Positions 1-8,268 are shown, counted from the stretch's first letter. The stretch is DNA of 47,029 nucleotides from Bacillota bacterium (GCA_023416695.1 JAEZGY010000104.1:1-47029), one strand, 5' to 3'. Translations and numbers: made by a program. Notes: generated from the sequence alone by a model not told the origin.

Positions 1-53
1 CAGCAAATGCCAATCTTCTTGCTAGGAAGAATGGAGAGAAGGGAGACAAGTAA
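1..53 (+). CDS. yidC: C-terminal end of YidC/OxaA membrane insertase (partial)
   Basis: Only the last 16 codons are present, read from base 3 and ending in TAA at 51-53; the tail is ANANLLARKNGEKGDK. A Lys-rich, polar C-terminus is typical of YidC, and yidC directly precedes jag in nearly all Firmicutes. The identity is therefore inferred mainly from the next gene. The stop lies 4 bases before the likely jag start, which fits translational coupling. The rest of the gene is outside the window. Confidence 0.5.
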   Translation, partial: ANANLLARKNGEKGDK

Positions 54-57
54 AACA

Positions 58-777
58 ATGATGGATTGGGTTGAATTTACAGCAAAAACAGTGGATGATG
101 CTCTTACAGAAGCTCTTATAAAATTAGGAACCACAAGCGATAATGTTGAGTGGGAAATCGTTGAGAAAGAAAGCAACGGTATTTTAGGACTTTTTAGTAA
201 GCCTGCGAAGATTAAAGTTCGTACCAAGAAAACGGTAATTGGTGTTGCAACAAACTTCTTAGAAAAAATCTTAAGAGCCATGAATATCCAAGCAAAGATA
301 GAAATCGAAGTAAATGAAGAAGAAGGAATGGTCCAAATTAATCTGTCTGGTGACGATATGGGGATTTTAATTGGTAAACGTGGACAGACTTTAGATTCAC
401 TTCAATATCTGACTAGCTTAGTTATTAACAAGGAAAGTGATAGTTATCTTAAGGTAAAGCTAGATACCGAAAATTATCGTGAGAGACGTCGCGAGACCTT
501 AGAAAACTTAGCAAAAAACATTGCCTATAAGGTGAAAAGAACTAGAAAACAGGTTGTGCTTGAACCTATGAATCCATATGAAAGACGTATTATTCATTCT
601 ACACTTCAGAATGATAAATATGTTGAGACTCATAGTGAAGGAGAAGAGCCTTATCGTAAAGTAGTTATTACGTTAAAGAAAAGTGCTGTTAAGCCTTATA
701 AATCTAATTATCATTACAATAAATCCTATAACCACAGTTATAGAGATAAGAAAAATGTTAATACTGTTGTAGACTAG
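58..777 (+). CDS. jag: Jag/KhpB, KH-R3H RNA-binding protein
   Basis: SpoIIIJ-associated RNA-binding protein, which in Firmicutes works with KhpA in post-transcriptional control of cell division and envelope genes. Three domains are visible: Jag-N (about residues 3-55, ending near GILGLFSKP), a type II KH domain (about 88-137) with the loop IGKRG, and an R3H domain (about 146-209) with the ENYRERRRETL helix. The C-terminal 25 residues are Tyr, Asn and Lys rich and look disordered. The start at 58 was chosen because MDWVEF is the family's N-terminus and the preceding yidC stop is at 51-53. ATGs at 7 and 31 would lie inside yidC, and ATG 61 is equally possible. A GGGAG lies 12 bases upstream. 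Confidence 0.93.
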   Translation: MMDWVEFTAKTVDDALTEALIKLGTTSDNVEWEIVEKESNGILGLFSKPAKIKVRTKKTVIGVATNFLEKILRAMNIQAKIEIEVNEEEGMVQINLSGDDMGILIGKRGQTLDSLQYLTSLVINKESDSYLKVKLDTENYRERRRETLENLAKNIAYKVKRTRKQVVLEPMNPYERRIIHSTLQNDKYVETHSEGEEPYRKVVITLKKSAVKPYKSNYHYNKSYNHSYRDKKNVNTVVD

Positions 778-785
778 TTAACAGG

Positions 786-836
786 GACGGAGGATGGATT
801 ACCCGATGCTTTTTGTAATCCTTTCTTCGTCTTTTT
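786..836 (+). terminator. Intrinsic terminator after jag
   Basis: A 17-position stem (786-802 with 815-831) has two G-U pairs and one mismatch, a 12-base loop, and then five T. It separates the yidC-jag unit from mnmE. A TATAAT at 842-847 may be the -10 box for mnmE, but no good -35 precedes it, so partial read-through is also possible. Confidence 0.75.
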
Positions 837-873
837 ATGATTATAATGTTAGTTATAAGAAGGGACGGTATTT

Positions 874-2250
874 GTGAAGACAGATACAATAGCGGCTATT
901 GCTACTGCGCTAAGTAATGCTGGTTTAGGTATTATAAGAATAAGTGGTAGTGAGGCCTTAGAGATAATAGATAGAATATACACCTCGAAATCTGGAAAGA
1001 AGAGATTATCGGAGGAGAATTCTCATACCATTCATTATGGCTTTATAAAGGATGGTGATGAGGTGATAGATGAAGTAATGGTTTCTATTATGAAAGCACC
1101 TTCCACTTATACAAGAGAAGATGTTGTAGAAATCAACTGTCATGGTGGCGTAGTTGTCACTAGACGTATTTTGCACACAGTAGTAAAATACGGTGCTCGC
1201 CTAGCAGAACCAGGTGAGTTTACAAAACGAGCATTTTTAAATGGACGCATCGATCTTTCACAGGCCGAAGCTGTTATTGATATTATACATGCAAAAAGTG
1301 AGTACGCTTTGGTAAGCTCATTAAAGCAACTTAAAGGTGGAATATTAGAACGTGTTAAGGAAATTAGAGATGCTATTATTTACGATATTGCTTATATCGA
1401 GGCAGCTTTAGATGATCCAGAACACATTGATATAGATAGTTATCATGACACATTAGTGGAACATTGTAGTACAATAATCGAAAGAATCCAAAGATTGTTA
1501 GATACTGCAGACAATGGGAAGATTATAAGAGAAGGTATTCAGACTGTAATTGTAGGAAAACCTAATGCAGGAAAATCTTCTTTACTTAATGTGTTAGTTG
1601 GTGAGGATCGTGCGATTGTTACTGATATAGCGGGAACCACTAGAGATACGTTAGAAGAAATGATTCAGTTAAATGGTGTTGTATTAAATATCATTGATAC
1701 AGCAGGAATCCGTTCAACAGAGGATATTGTAGAGCAAATTGGTGTAGAACGAGCAAAGAAGATAGCCAAGGACGCGGATTTAATCTTATATGTAGTGGAT
1801 GGTTCTAGAGAACTAGACGAGAATGATTATCATATTATGGAGTTAATTAAAGACAGAAAAGCTATTATTCTTTTAAATAAATCAGATTTAGAACAGAAGA
1901 TACAAGCTTCTTTTATTAAAGAGTTAACTGGTAAAACAGTAATTGTAATCTCTGCAAAAGAGAATAGCGGCATAGAGGAGCTAGAAGAATGTGTGAAGAA
2001 CATGTTCTTATCTGGTAATTTGTCTTTTAATGATGAAGTTGTTATAACAAATCTAAGACATAAAGCAGCATTAGAGGAGAGTCTTGCAAGTGTAAAGCAG
2101 GCAAAGGAAAGTATGATTGCTGGCATGCCAGAAGATTTTTATACTATTGATTTAATGAATGCATATGCTAGATTAGGTGAGATAATTGGTGAAGAGGTAG
2201 GAGACGATTTAGTGAATACTATTTTCCAGAGATTCTGTATGGGAAAATAG
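874..2250 (+). CDS. mnmE: tRNA uridine-5-carboxymethylaminomethyl GTPase MnmE
   Basis: MnmE with MnmG installs the cmnm5 group on U34 of tRNAs reading split codon boxes. The N-terminal folate-binding domain starts TDTIAAIATA and includes the GEFTKRAFLNGR region. The inserted G domain has G1 GKPNAGKSS (228-236), G3 DTAG (275-278) and G4 NKSD (335-338). The C-terminus is FCMGK; the catalytic Cys is kept, but the usual Ile before Gly is Met. At 458 residues the length is normal. The start codon is GTG, with an AAGGGACGG-like ribosome site. mnmG follows after 23 bases, as in most Firmicutes. Confidence 0.97.
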   Translation: MKTDTIAAIATALSNAGLGIIRISGSEALEIIDRIYTSKSGKKRLSEENSHTIHYGFIKDGDEVIDEVMVSIMKAPSTYTREDVVEINCHGGVVVTRRILHTVVKYGARLAEPGEFTKRAFLNGRIDLSQAEAVIDIIHAKSEYALVSSLKQLKGGILERVKEIRDAIIYDIAYIEAALDDPEHIDIDSYHDTLVEHCSTIIERIQRLLDTADNGKIIREGIQTVIVGKPNAGKSSLLNVLVGEDRAIVTDIAGTTRDTLEEMIQLNGVVLNIIDTAGIRSTEDIVEQIGVERAKKIAKDADLILYVVDGSRELDENDYHIMELIKDRKAIILLNKSDLEQKIQASFIKELTGKTVIVISAKENSGIEELEECVKNMFLSGNLSFNDEVVITNLRHKAALEESLASVKQAKESMIAGMPEDFYTIDLMNAYARLGEIIGEEVGDDLVNTIFQRFCMGK

Positions 2251-2273
2251 GTGAAAGGGAAAGAGGAGTAATA

Positions 2274-4154
2274 ATGTCACACGTTTGTGAAAAATATGAT
2301 GTTGTTGTAGTAGGGGCTGGACATGCTGGATGTGAAGCTGCACTAGCCGCTGCTAGACTATCATTAAATACAATTTTATTTACTATTAGTATGGATAGTA
2401 TAGCGTTAATGCCTTGTAATCCTAATATCGGTGGAAGTTCTAAAGGGCATCTGGTAAGAGAAATTGATGCATTAGGCGGAGAGATGGGAAAGAACATCGA
2501 TAAAACCTTTATTCAATCTAAGATGCTAAATGAATCAAAGGGACCAGCTGTTCATTCTTTAAGAGCTCAGGCAGATAAGATGGACTATACTAGGGAAATG
2601 CGAAAAGTAATTGAGAGCACAGATAACCTTACTTTAAGACAAGGTGAAGTATGCGAGATTCTTGCTGAGGAAGGTAAGGTAACTGGTGTTAAGACATTAT
2701 CTGGTGCAACCTATTACTGTAAAGCAGTAGTATTATGTACGGGAACTTATCTAAACGCTAGATGTGTATATGGTGATGTTAGTATATACACAGGGCCTAA
2801 CGGATTAGCAGCAGCTACCCATTTAACAGATTCCTTAAAAAGCTTAGGAATAGAGATGTATCGATTTAAGACAGGTACGCCTGCCAGAATTGATAAACGA
2901 TCCATTGACTTCTCCAAAATGGAAGAGCAATTTGGAGATAAGGAAGTAGTTCCTTTCTCCTTTACTAATTTAGATAAGGATTTAAGTAGGGAGCAAATAT
3001 CTTGTTGGCTTACTTACACCAATGAGAATACCCACGAAATTATTCGAAATAATCTAGATCGATCCCCTTTATATTCAGGTAATATTAAGGGAACTGGACC
3101 TAGGTACTGCCCATCTATTGAGGATAAGGTAGTAAGATTTGCAGATAAACCAAGACATCAGGTATTTATTGAGCCAGAAGGACTGTATACCAATGAGATG
3201 TACATCGGAGGAATGTCTAGTTCCTTACCAGAGGATGTACAGTATGCTATGTATCGTACAGTTCCAGGTCTTGAAAATGCTAAAATAGTAAGAAATGCAT
3301 ATGCCATAGAGTATGACTGCATTAATGCCAATCAGTTAAAAGGTTCTTTAGAATTTAAGGCAGTTGAAGGATTATTCAGCGGAGGTCAGTTCAATGGAAG
3401 TTCTGGCTATGAAGAGGCAGCTGCTCAAGGGCTTATGGCTGGGATCAATGCGGCACTTAAGGTATTAGGAAAGGAGCCAGTGGTACTTGATCGTTCCCAG
3501 GCTTATATCGGAGTTTTAATTGATGATTTAGTTACAAAGGATACCCATGAACCTTACCGTATGATGACGTCTAGAGCAGAATATCGGTTAATTCTTCGCC
3601 AGGATAACGCAGATTTAAGACTAACGGAAATTGGTTATCATATCGGTTTAATTGACGAAGAAAGATACACAAAAGTGACACAAAAGAGAGAGGCTATTGA
3701 AAAGGAAGTAGAAAGACTGGAGGCCATTAAAATTGGGGCTAATGCAGAAGTACAGGCAGTGCTTGCGAACCTTTCTAGCCAACCGTTAAAGACTGGTACA
3801 ACCTTAGCTGAATTAATAAGAAGACCGGAACTATCTTATGAGATATTAGTGGAGTTAGATCCCGAAAGACCTGAACTAAGTAAGGATGTTATTGAACAGG
3901 TTAATATTAATATAAAATATGATGGGTATATTAGTAGACAGCTGAGACAGGTAGAGCAATTTAAGAAAATGGAAACTAAGATGATTCCTGAAGATTTTAA
4001 TTATGATGACGTAAATAGTCTTCGTAACGAGGCAAGACAGAATTTAAAGCAGATTCGTCCAGCTTCTGTTGGCCAGGCATCACGTATCTCTGGGGTAAGC
4101 CCTGCAGATATTTCTGTTCTATTGGTTTATCTGGAAATGTTACGAAGAAAGTAA
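2274..4154 (+). CDS. mnmG: tRNA uridine-5-carboxymethylaminomethylation enzyme MnmG (GidA)
   Basis: FAD-dependent partner of MnmE in U34 modification. The Rossmann motif GAGHAGCEAA begins at residue 14. The strongly conserved GTGPRYCPSIEDKVVRF segment carries the catalytic Cys at about residue 279. The C-terminal helical domain ends in the family pattern RPASVGQASRISGVSPADI. The 626-residue length matches the family (about 620-630). It starts with ATG after a GAGGAG ribosome site, 23 bases after mnmE and 21 before rsmG, so the three are almost surely one transcript. Confidence 0.97.
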   Translation: MSHVCEKYDVVVVGAGHAGCEAALAAARLSLNTILFTISMDSIALMPCNPNIGGSSKGHLVREIDALGGEMGKNIDKTFIQSKMLNESKGPAVHSLRAQADKMDYTREMRKVIESTDNLTLRQGEVCEILAEEGKVTGVKTLSGATYYCKAVVLCTGTYLNARCVYGDVSIYTGPNGLAAATHLTDSLKSLGIEMYRFKTGTPARIDKRSIDFSKMEEQFGDKEVVPFSFTNLDKDLSREQISCWLTYTNENTHEIIRNNLDRSPLYSGNIKGTGPRYCPSIEDKVVRFADKPRHQVFIEPEGLYTNEMYIGGMSSSLPEDVQYAMYRTVPGLENAKIVRNAYAIEYDCINANQLKGSLEFKAVEGLFSGGQFNGSSGYEEAAAQGLMAGINAALKVLGKEPVVLDRSQAYIGVLIDDLVTKDTHEPYRMMTSRAEYRLILRQDNADLRLTEIGYHIGLIDEERYTKVTQKREAIEKEVERLEAIKIGANAEVQAVLANLSSQPLKTGTTLAELIRRPELSYEILVELDPERPELSKDVIEQVNINIKYDGYISRQLRQVEQFKKMETKMIPEDFNYDDVNSLRNEARQNLKQIRPASVGQASRISGVSPADISVLLVYLEMLRRK

Positions 4155-4175
4155 TGGAAAGAAAGAGGAATTGCT

Positions 4176-4892
4176 TTGACTAAGGAAAATAGTTTTTTAT
4201 GGGGATTAGAACAGCTTAAGATATCTTTAAGTAAGGAGCAATTAGAAGCGTTCGAAAGCTACTATAACATGTTAGTAGAAAAAAATAAGGTTATGAATCT
4301 TACTGCAATTACAGAATGGGAAGAGGTTGTTGTTAAGCACTTTCTAGATAGTTTAGCTCTCATTAATGTGATAGATATAAATGAGAAGTTATCTATTTTA
4401 GATTTGGGAACAGGAGCTGGTTTTCCTGGTATCCCACTTAAGATTGCATTTCCACACCTAAAGATTACATTACTAGATTCTTTAAATAAAAGAATAGGGT
4501 TCTTAAAGGAAGTAATTAATGAGTTAGAGCTTAAGGATATAGAAGCATTTCACGGAAGGGCTGAGGAGTATGCAAAGAAAGAGGAGTTTCGTGGAAGCTT
4601 TGATGTATGTGTTTCTCGTGCAGTTGCTAATCTTTCTACTCTATCTGAATATTGTCTACCATATGTAGCTAAGGGAGGATATTTTATTCCTTATAAGTCT
4701 GGTGCTGTACAAGAGGAAGTGGAAGCTGCTAAGAAGGCTATTCATATATTAGGAGGTAAAGTGGAAGAGATTTACGACTTTACACTTCCAGGAACAGATA
4801 TGGCAAGGTCCTTTGTTAAGATTAAAAAGACCATGGATACTCCTAATAAGTATCCAAGAAGTGCAGGAAAGCCTTCCAAAGAGCCTTTATAA
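4176..4892 (+). CDS. rsmG: 16S rRNA (guanine-527-N7) methyltransferase RsmG
   Basis: RsmG methylates G527 of 16S rRNA using SAM; its loss gives low-level streptomycin resistance in other bacteria. The SAM-binding motif ILDLGTGAGFPGIPL is intact, and DVCVSRAVANL forms the RNA-side motif. The C-terminus YPRSAGKPSKEPL is the family's usual end. The length of 238 is normal. The start is TTG at 4176, behind GAAAGAGGAA. No ATG lies near enough to keep the conserved N-terminus. It is the last gene of the mnm block and is followed 21 bases later by an acetyltransferase. Confidence 0.96.
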   Translation: MTKENSFLWGLEQLKISLSKEQLEAFESYYNMLVEKNKVMNLTAITEWEEVVVKHFLDSLALINVIDINEKLSILDLGTGAGFPGIPLKIAFPHLKITLLDSLNKRIGFLKEVINELELKDIEAFHGRAEEYAKKEEFRGSFDVCVSRAVANLSTLSEYCLPYVAKGGYFIPYKSGAVQEEVEAAKKAIHILGGKVEEIYDFTLPGTDMARSFVKIKKTMDTPNKYPRSAGKPSKEPL

Positions 4893-4913
4893 TTTGGTTA
4901 AAAGGAGAAGAAT

Positions 4914-5372
4914 ATGATAGAGGGTAAATTTATACATGGAGACCAAGATTTAGCAGAGGTTTTTAAGATAAGAAGAGAAGTCTTTTGTGAAGAACAGCAT
5001 ATTTCTGAAGAAGAGGAGTTTGATGATCTAGACAAGGAGGCACTACATGTTATCATTTCTGAAAAGCAGCAGAATGTAGCAGTTGGCCGATTAGTTAAAA
5101 TTGATCATTACTATAAGATAGGAAGAATTGCGGTGTTAAAAGAATGCCGTGGAATGCACTATGGTGACTTTGTAGTTCGCATGTTAGTGGACAAAGCATT
5201 TCAGCTAGGAGCCAAAGAGGTTCATGTAGGCGCCCAGACCTATGCAAAAGGCTTCTATGAGAAAATAGGATTCAAGGTAGATGGTGAGCAGTATATAGAA
5301 GCCGGTATTCCTCACCTTCCTATGAAGATAGTGAAAGGTAGTTTATGTTCTGGATGTGGGCATAACGCTTAA
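4914..5372 (+). CDS. GNAT family N-acetyltransferase
   Basis: Single-domain GNAT protein of 152 residues, similar in layout to the ElaA/YjcF type, with an early RREVFCEEQHIS segment. It would move an acetyl group from acetyl-CoA to an unknown amine. The acyl-CoA pyrophosphate loop reads CRGMHYGD, so one position that is usually Gly is His. The late motif GFYEKIGF is standard. The last residues contain CSGCGH, a possible metal or redox pair of unknown meaning. The ribosome site AAAGGAG is strong. It lies 21 bases after rsmG and ends at a strong hairpin, so it is probably the last gene of that operon. Substrate unknown. Confidence 0.85.
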   Translation: MIEGKFIHGDQDLAEVFKIRREVFCEEQHISEEEEFDDLDKEALHVIISEKQQNVAVGRLVKIDHYYKIGRIAVLKECRGMHYGDFVVRMLVDKAFQLGAKEVHVGAQTYAKGFYEKIGFKVDGEQYIEAGIPHLPMKIVKGSLCSGCGHNA

Positions 5373-5389
5373 GATAGTTCGGTATTATA

Positions 5390-5438
5390 AATGAGGTATC
5401 TCTTAACAATAATGTTTAAGAGATACCTCATTAGTTTT
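5390..5438. terminator. Terminator between convergent genes
   Basis: A perfect 17-bp stem (5390-5406 with 5416-5432) with a 9-base loop, followed on the plus strand by AGTTTTAT. It sits between the convergent GNAT and hydrolase-like genes, so it may serve both strands. The U-tract is short, and poorer on the minus side. Confidence 0.75.
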
Positions 5439-5445
5439 ATATGCT

Positions 5446-6399
5446 TTATGCTATATTAGAATCTATTAGGTTGGCAACCTGTTCTGGATTTTCCACATGT
5501 GGAAGTTCTTTTGCATTCTCTATGAATATGGATTCTATGGAAGCATTAATACCTTCATACTGATCTATTATTTTTTGAGCTTTACAACAATCACTTCCCT
5601 CTAATATAATGATTGGATTTGAAATATCCTTTAGTCCGTGAGTAATATTGGTATTTGTATAGTGACACTTAATACTGTTATATACGTACTTAGAATTAGA
5701 ACCACTGGTATGAGCTGCTTCACTATAGGCATTAATATAGCGACAAATACATTTTTTATTTGATAAGTAATCCCTATAGAATGACTTGGAAAGTTGATAA
5801 CGTGAATTCTTAATATTATAGATTAAGGTTCCTAAGATAGGAATATTTAATAACCTTTTATATAAGCGATGCTTCTTTGTTGGGAATTGCTTTAAATCTT
5901 CAATATCTCTAGGATTTACAAGAAAAACTTTGCTAAATAAATTGGAATCTATATAACATGCCATAATACTAATGGAACAAGAATTTCTTGAGGATACAAT
6001 GGAGACCTTCTCCCCAATTACATCTCTTATAAAGTCAGATATTAATTGTACATAAAGATAGTTTGTATAAGTAAGCTTAGGCTTATCTGAACATCCACAG
6101 CCAATTAAATCTATGGTATACACAGTATAATTCTTAGAGAGTTTATCAGCAACCTCTTTCCATTCATATTGGGAACTTGTATTGTTAAGATCATGTACTA
6201 GAAGTAAGGAAGGGCCATTTCCCTGTTTTGTATAATATATTCGACCAAAACGCCACTCATAATAAAATCCATGATTAGAGTGTAAATGTTCTTTAAAGGT
6301 ATTTATATAAAAGATAAACTTGTTTATTAAATGAGTGATGAGTAAACATAAGGCAATAAAACCAGAAACAACTACTATTTTACTTGATGATTTTTTCAA
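5446..6399 (-). CDS. Membrane-anchored alpha/beta-hydrolase-like protein with degenerate nucleophile elbow
   Basis: 317 residues. An N-terminal hydrophobic segment (about 8-32) anchors the protein, followed by an alpha/beta-hydrolase fold: LLLVHD (oxyanion region, 65-70) and DLIGCGCSDKP (97-107). The nucleophile elbow, usually GxSxG, reads VSSRNSCS (135-142): both glycines are lost and Arg stands where Ser is expected. Candidate acid Asp270 (EGSD) and His301 (LPHVENP) remain. It may be an inactive or altered hydrolase, or one of the neighbouring Ser residues may act. The start is TTG with GGAGC upstream. It is divergent from the kinase gene at 6617. Function unknown. Confidence 0.75.
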   Translation of the reverse strand: MKKSSSKIVVVSGFIALCLLITHLINKFIFYINTFKEHLHSNHGFYYEWRFGRIYYTKQGNGPSLLLVHDLNNTSSQYEWKEVADKLSKNYTVYTIDLIGCGCSDKPKLTYTNYLYVQLISDFIRDVIGEKVSIVSSRNSCSISIMACYIDSNLFSKVFLVNPRDIEDLKQFPTKKHRLYKRLLNIPILGTLIYNIKNSRYQLSKSFYRDYLSNKKCICRYINAYSEAAHTSGSNSKYVYNSIKCHYTNTNITHGLKDISNPIIILEGSDCCKAQKIIDQYEGINASIESIFIENAKELPHVENPEQVANLIDSNIA

Positions 6400-6435
6400 T
6401 TTAAAACAGCTCCTTTAATTCAATCTAATAGTTAT

Positions 6436-6464
6436 ATTATATGTTATTTATCGATTACTTACAA
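6436..6464 (-). promoter_or_regulatory. Sigma-A type promoter for the hydrolase-like gene
   Basis: On the minus strand, -35 TTGTAA and -10 TATAAT are separated by exactly 17 bases, about 30 bases before the TTG start. Confidence 0.6.
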
Positions 6465-6550
6465 TTGTTAATTAAAGCACATATTACATGTAGTATTCTC
6501 ATTTATATTCATATCATCCTAAAAACGTCGTATTTATATTTATAAATTTA

Positions 6551-6579
6551 TTTTTATAATGATACATTTGTGATATAAT
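6551..6579 (+). promoter_or_regulatory. Extended -10 promoter for the two-component pair
   Basis: TGATATAAT at 6571-6579 is an extended -10 box with a poor T-rich -35. It overlaps an in-frame ATG at 6578. That ATG therefore cannot be in the mRNA, which fixes the kinase start at 6617. Confidence 0.55.
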
Positions 6580-6616
6580 GAATATATACGTAGTACAAAT
6601 AATTAGGGGTGTGATT

Positions 6617-7363
6617 ATGGAGAATGGTAAAATTAATAATGAATATGTAATGGATGAATGTTCGCCCTATAATGTTTTACAGGAGCTTGAGTTAGAACGT
6701 AAAAGAATAGCCAGAGAATTACATGATTCGACAATTCAGACTCTCACTATCCTCATCTATAAGGCTGAATATTGTGAAAAAATAATAGAAAAAGATTCAA
6801 TTAGAACTAAAATGGAACTTCAATTAATGATTGATTTGCTCAAAGAGTCCATTGCAGATATAAGAAATTCGATATACAATCTACACCCAATGTCTATTGA
6901 GGATCTTGGTTTGGTAGATTCTATTCAGCGTTATTTAATTCTATTAAATAGAGATACTAATATAAACTTTGTTTTAAAGGTGGAAGGAACGGAAGTGCAA
7001 TGTTGCCCTATTGTGAATGTGTCTCTTTATCGGATTGTGCAGGAGTCATGTAACAATATAATTAAGCATTCTAAAGGGACTAAGGCATGTATTTCTATTA
7101 CATATACGGATAATAATTTATATTTAACAGTACAAGATAATGGCATTGGTTTATGTAAAGAAAATAATACACTAAATAAAGATATGGATGACTACTGTAA
7201 TAATATATTTAATTATAATATAAATAATGGTTATGGATTAACAATGATGAGAGAACGAGTTAATTTACTTAGTGGTAAATTTGAAATTACTTATACTAAA
7301 GATGGTACCATCATTAAAGTATGTATACCGCTATCGTTAAACAAGGAGGAGAACAATGGATAA
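6617..7363 (+). CDS. Cytosolic NarL-family sensor histidine kinase (DegS/NreB-like)
   Basis: 248 residues from ATG 6617, chosen because of the AGGGGTG ribosome site and because the upstream ATG lies in the -10 box. HisKA_3 domain with the phospho-accepting His36 in ERKRIARELHDSTIQ, followed by a HATPase domain with N-box ESCNNIIKHSKG and G1 box DNGIGL. An Asn-rich insert (CKENNTLNKDMDDYCNN) lies between the G1 and G2 regions. There is no transmembrane helix and only about 25 residues before the HisKA domain, so no built-in sensor domain is evident. The signal may come through another protein. It overlaps the response-regulator gene by 8 bases, so the two are surely partners. Confidence 0.9.
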   Translation: MENGKINNEYVMDECSPYNVLQELELERKRIARELHDSTIQTLTILIYKAEYCEKIIEKDSIRTKMELQLMIDLLKESIADIRNSIYNLHPMSIEDLGLVDSIQRYLILLNRDTNINFVLKVEGTEVQCCPIVNVSLYRIVQESCNNIIKHSKGTKACISITYTDNNLYLTVQDNGIGLCKENNTLNKDMDDYCNNIFNYNINNGYGLTMMRERVNLLSGKFEITYTKDGTIIKVCIPLSLNKEENNG

Positions 7364-7997
7364 AATTAAAATTGTAATTGCGGATGATCATTGGATGGTT
7401 CGGGAAGGAATCAAGCAACTATTGGAGTTGGATAATACGATCAGTGTTATAGCAGAGGCCAATACTGGAGAAGAGTGTTTGTGTCTACTGGAAGACAATG
7501 AAGCAAATATATTACTATTAGACATAAACATGCCAGACATAAATGGGCTAAAGCTATTGGATAAGATTAATAGTCTAAACTCTAGTGTTAAAGTTATCAT
7601 GCTAACTATACATAATGAACCTGAATATATGAATAAAGCAATGAACCATGGTGCCAATGGATATGTATTGAAAGACTCCAGCAGCGAAGTGTTGAAGCAA
7701 GCAATTCAAATAGTTCTACAGGGCGATCAATATATTGATCCTAGCTTACTATCCTATTATTTTTCTGACACCAATAAAATTTATGATATAGAAGACAGTG
7801 ATATTTTAACTAATCGAGAAATAGAAGTCTTAATACTGATGAGTCAGGGATTATATAACAAGGAGATTGCATATAAACTAGGGATAAGTGAGAAGACTGT
7901 AAAAAATCATGCATCTAATATATTTCGAAAGATTAATGTGTCGGATCGAACTCAGGCAGCAATCTATGCAATAAAGAATAATTATGTAAGTATATAG
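7356..7997 (+). CDS. NarL/FixJ-family response regulator
   Basis: 213 residues: a receiver domain with acidic Asp10/Asp11, phospho-acceptor Asp56 (LLLDINMPD), Thr84 and Lys106, then a LuxR-type helix-turn-helix (about 148-205, LTNREIEVLILMSQGL and EKTVKNHASNIFRKI). It is expected to bind DNA when phosphorylated by the kinase encoded just before it, which it overlaps by 8 bases. The ribosome site is AGGAGG. The last five codons and the TAG stop lie within a 66-bp perfect palindrome centred on a parS site, so the 3' end of this mRNA is also a chromosome-partition element. Targets are unknown; the divergent hydrolase-like gene is a candidate. Confidence 0.92.
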   Translation: MDKIKIVIADDHWMVREGIKQLLELDNTISVIAEANTGEECLCLLEDNEANILLLDINMPDINGLKLLDKINSLNSSVKVIMLTIHNEPEYMNKAMNHGANGYVLKDSSSEVLKQAIQIVLQGDQYIDPSLLSYYFSDTNKIYDIEDSDILTNREIEVLILMSQGLYNKEIAYKLGISEKTVKNHASNIFRKINVSDRTQAAIYAIKNNYVSI

Positions 7998-8048
7998 AAA
8001 AAGAAGATGTTTCACGTGAAACATCTTCTTTTTCTATATACTTACATA
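7983..8048. repeat. 66-bp perfect palindrome centred on parS
   Basis: The 33 bases 7983-8015 are the exact reverse complement of 8016-8048. The centre is the parS core CACGTG. The left arm includes the last codons and stop of the response-regulator gene. As RNA it would form a long hairpin with the T-rich descending arm CTTCTTTTTCTATATA, so it may also end transcription. As DNA it could extrude a cruciform. Confidence 0.9.
8008..8023. promoter_or_regulatory. parS site 1 (ParB binding)
   Basis: TGTTTCACGTGAAACA is a perfect 16-bp palindrome that matches the Firmicutes parS consensus exactly. It lies about 300 bases before parA. ParB is expected to load here as a CTP clamp and spread. Confidence 0.93.
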
Positions 8049-8189
8049 CTAAGTTATAAAAATGTAGTAAGTTAAGTTTTCCAGATGAATATCGGGTATA
8101 AGTACAACTATAAATATATAGTGTTTTGCATAATCGTCTTATAATGAACAGAGTAAAACTTAAACTCATATTTTGATATGAAGTGTAAA

Positions 8190-8205
8190 TGTTTCACGTG
8201 AAACA
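8190..8205. promoter_or_regulatory. parS site 2 (ParB binding)
   Basis: A second exact TGTTTCACGTGAAACA, within a 22-bp palindrome (8187-8208), 182 bp from the first and just upstream of the parA promoter. ParB bound here could also dampen parAB transcription. Confidence 0.93.
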
Positions 8206-8259
8206 TTTTATAAAATAGTAGATTTTCATAAATATACTATAGCTATGTAAAAAGGTTAA

Positions 8260-8268
8260 TGATATAAT
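8260..8268 (+). promoter_or_regulatory. Extended -10 promoter for parA-parB
   Basis: TGATATAAT matches the extended -10 form. The -35 region (TAGCTA) is poor, as is common with this promoter type. It starts 55 bases downstream of parS site 2. Confidence 0.5.

Noticed and set aside
7..57. Extended N-terminus for Jag starting at ATG 7 or 31
   Set aside because: These starts lie inside the end of yidC, and the extra residues are not part of the Jag-N domain.
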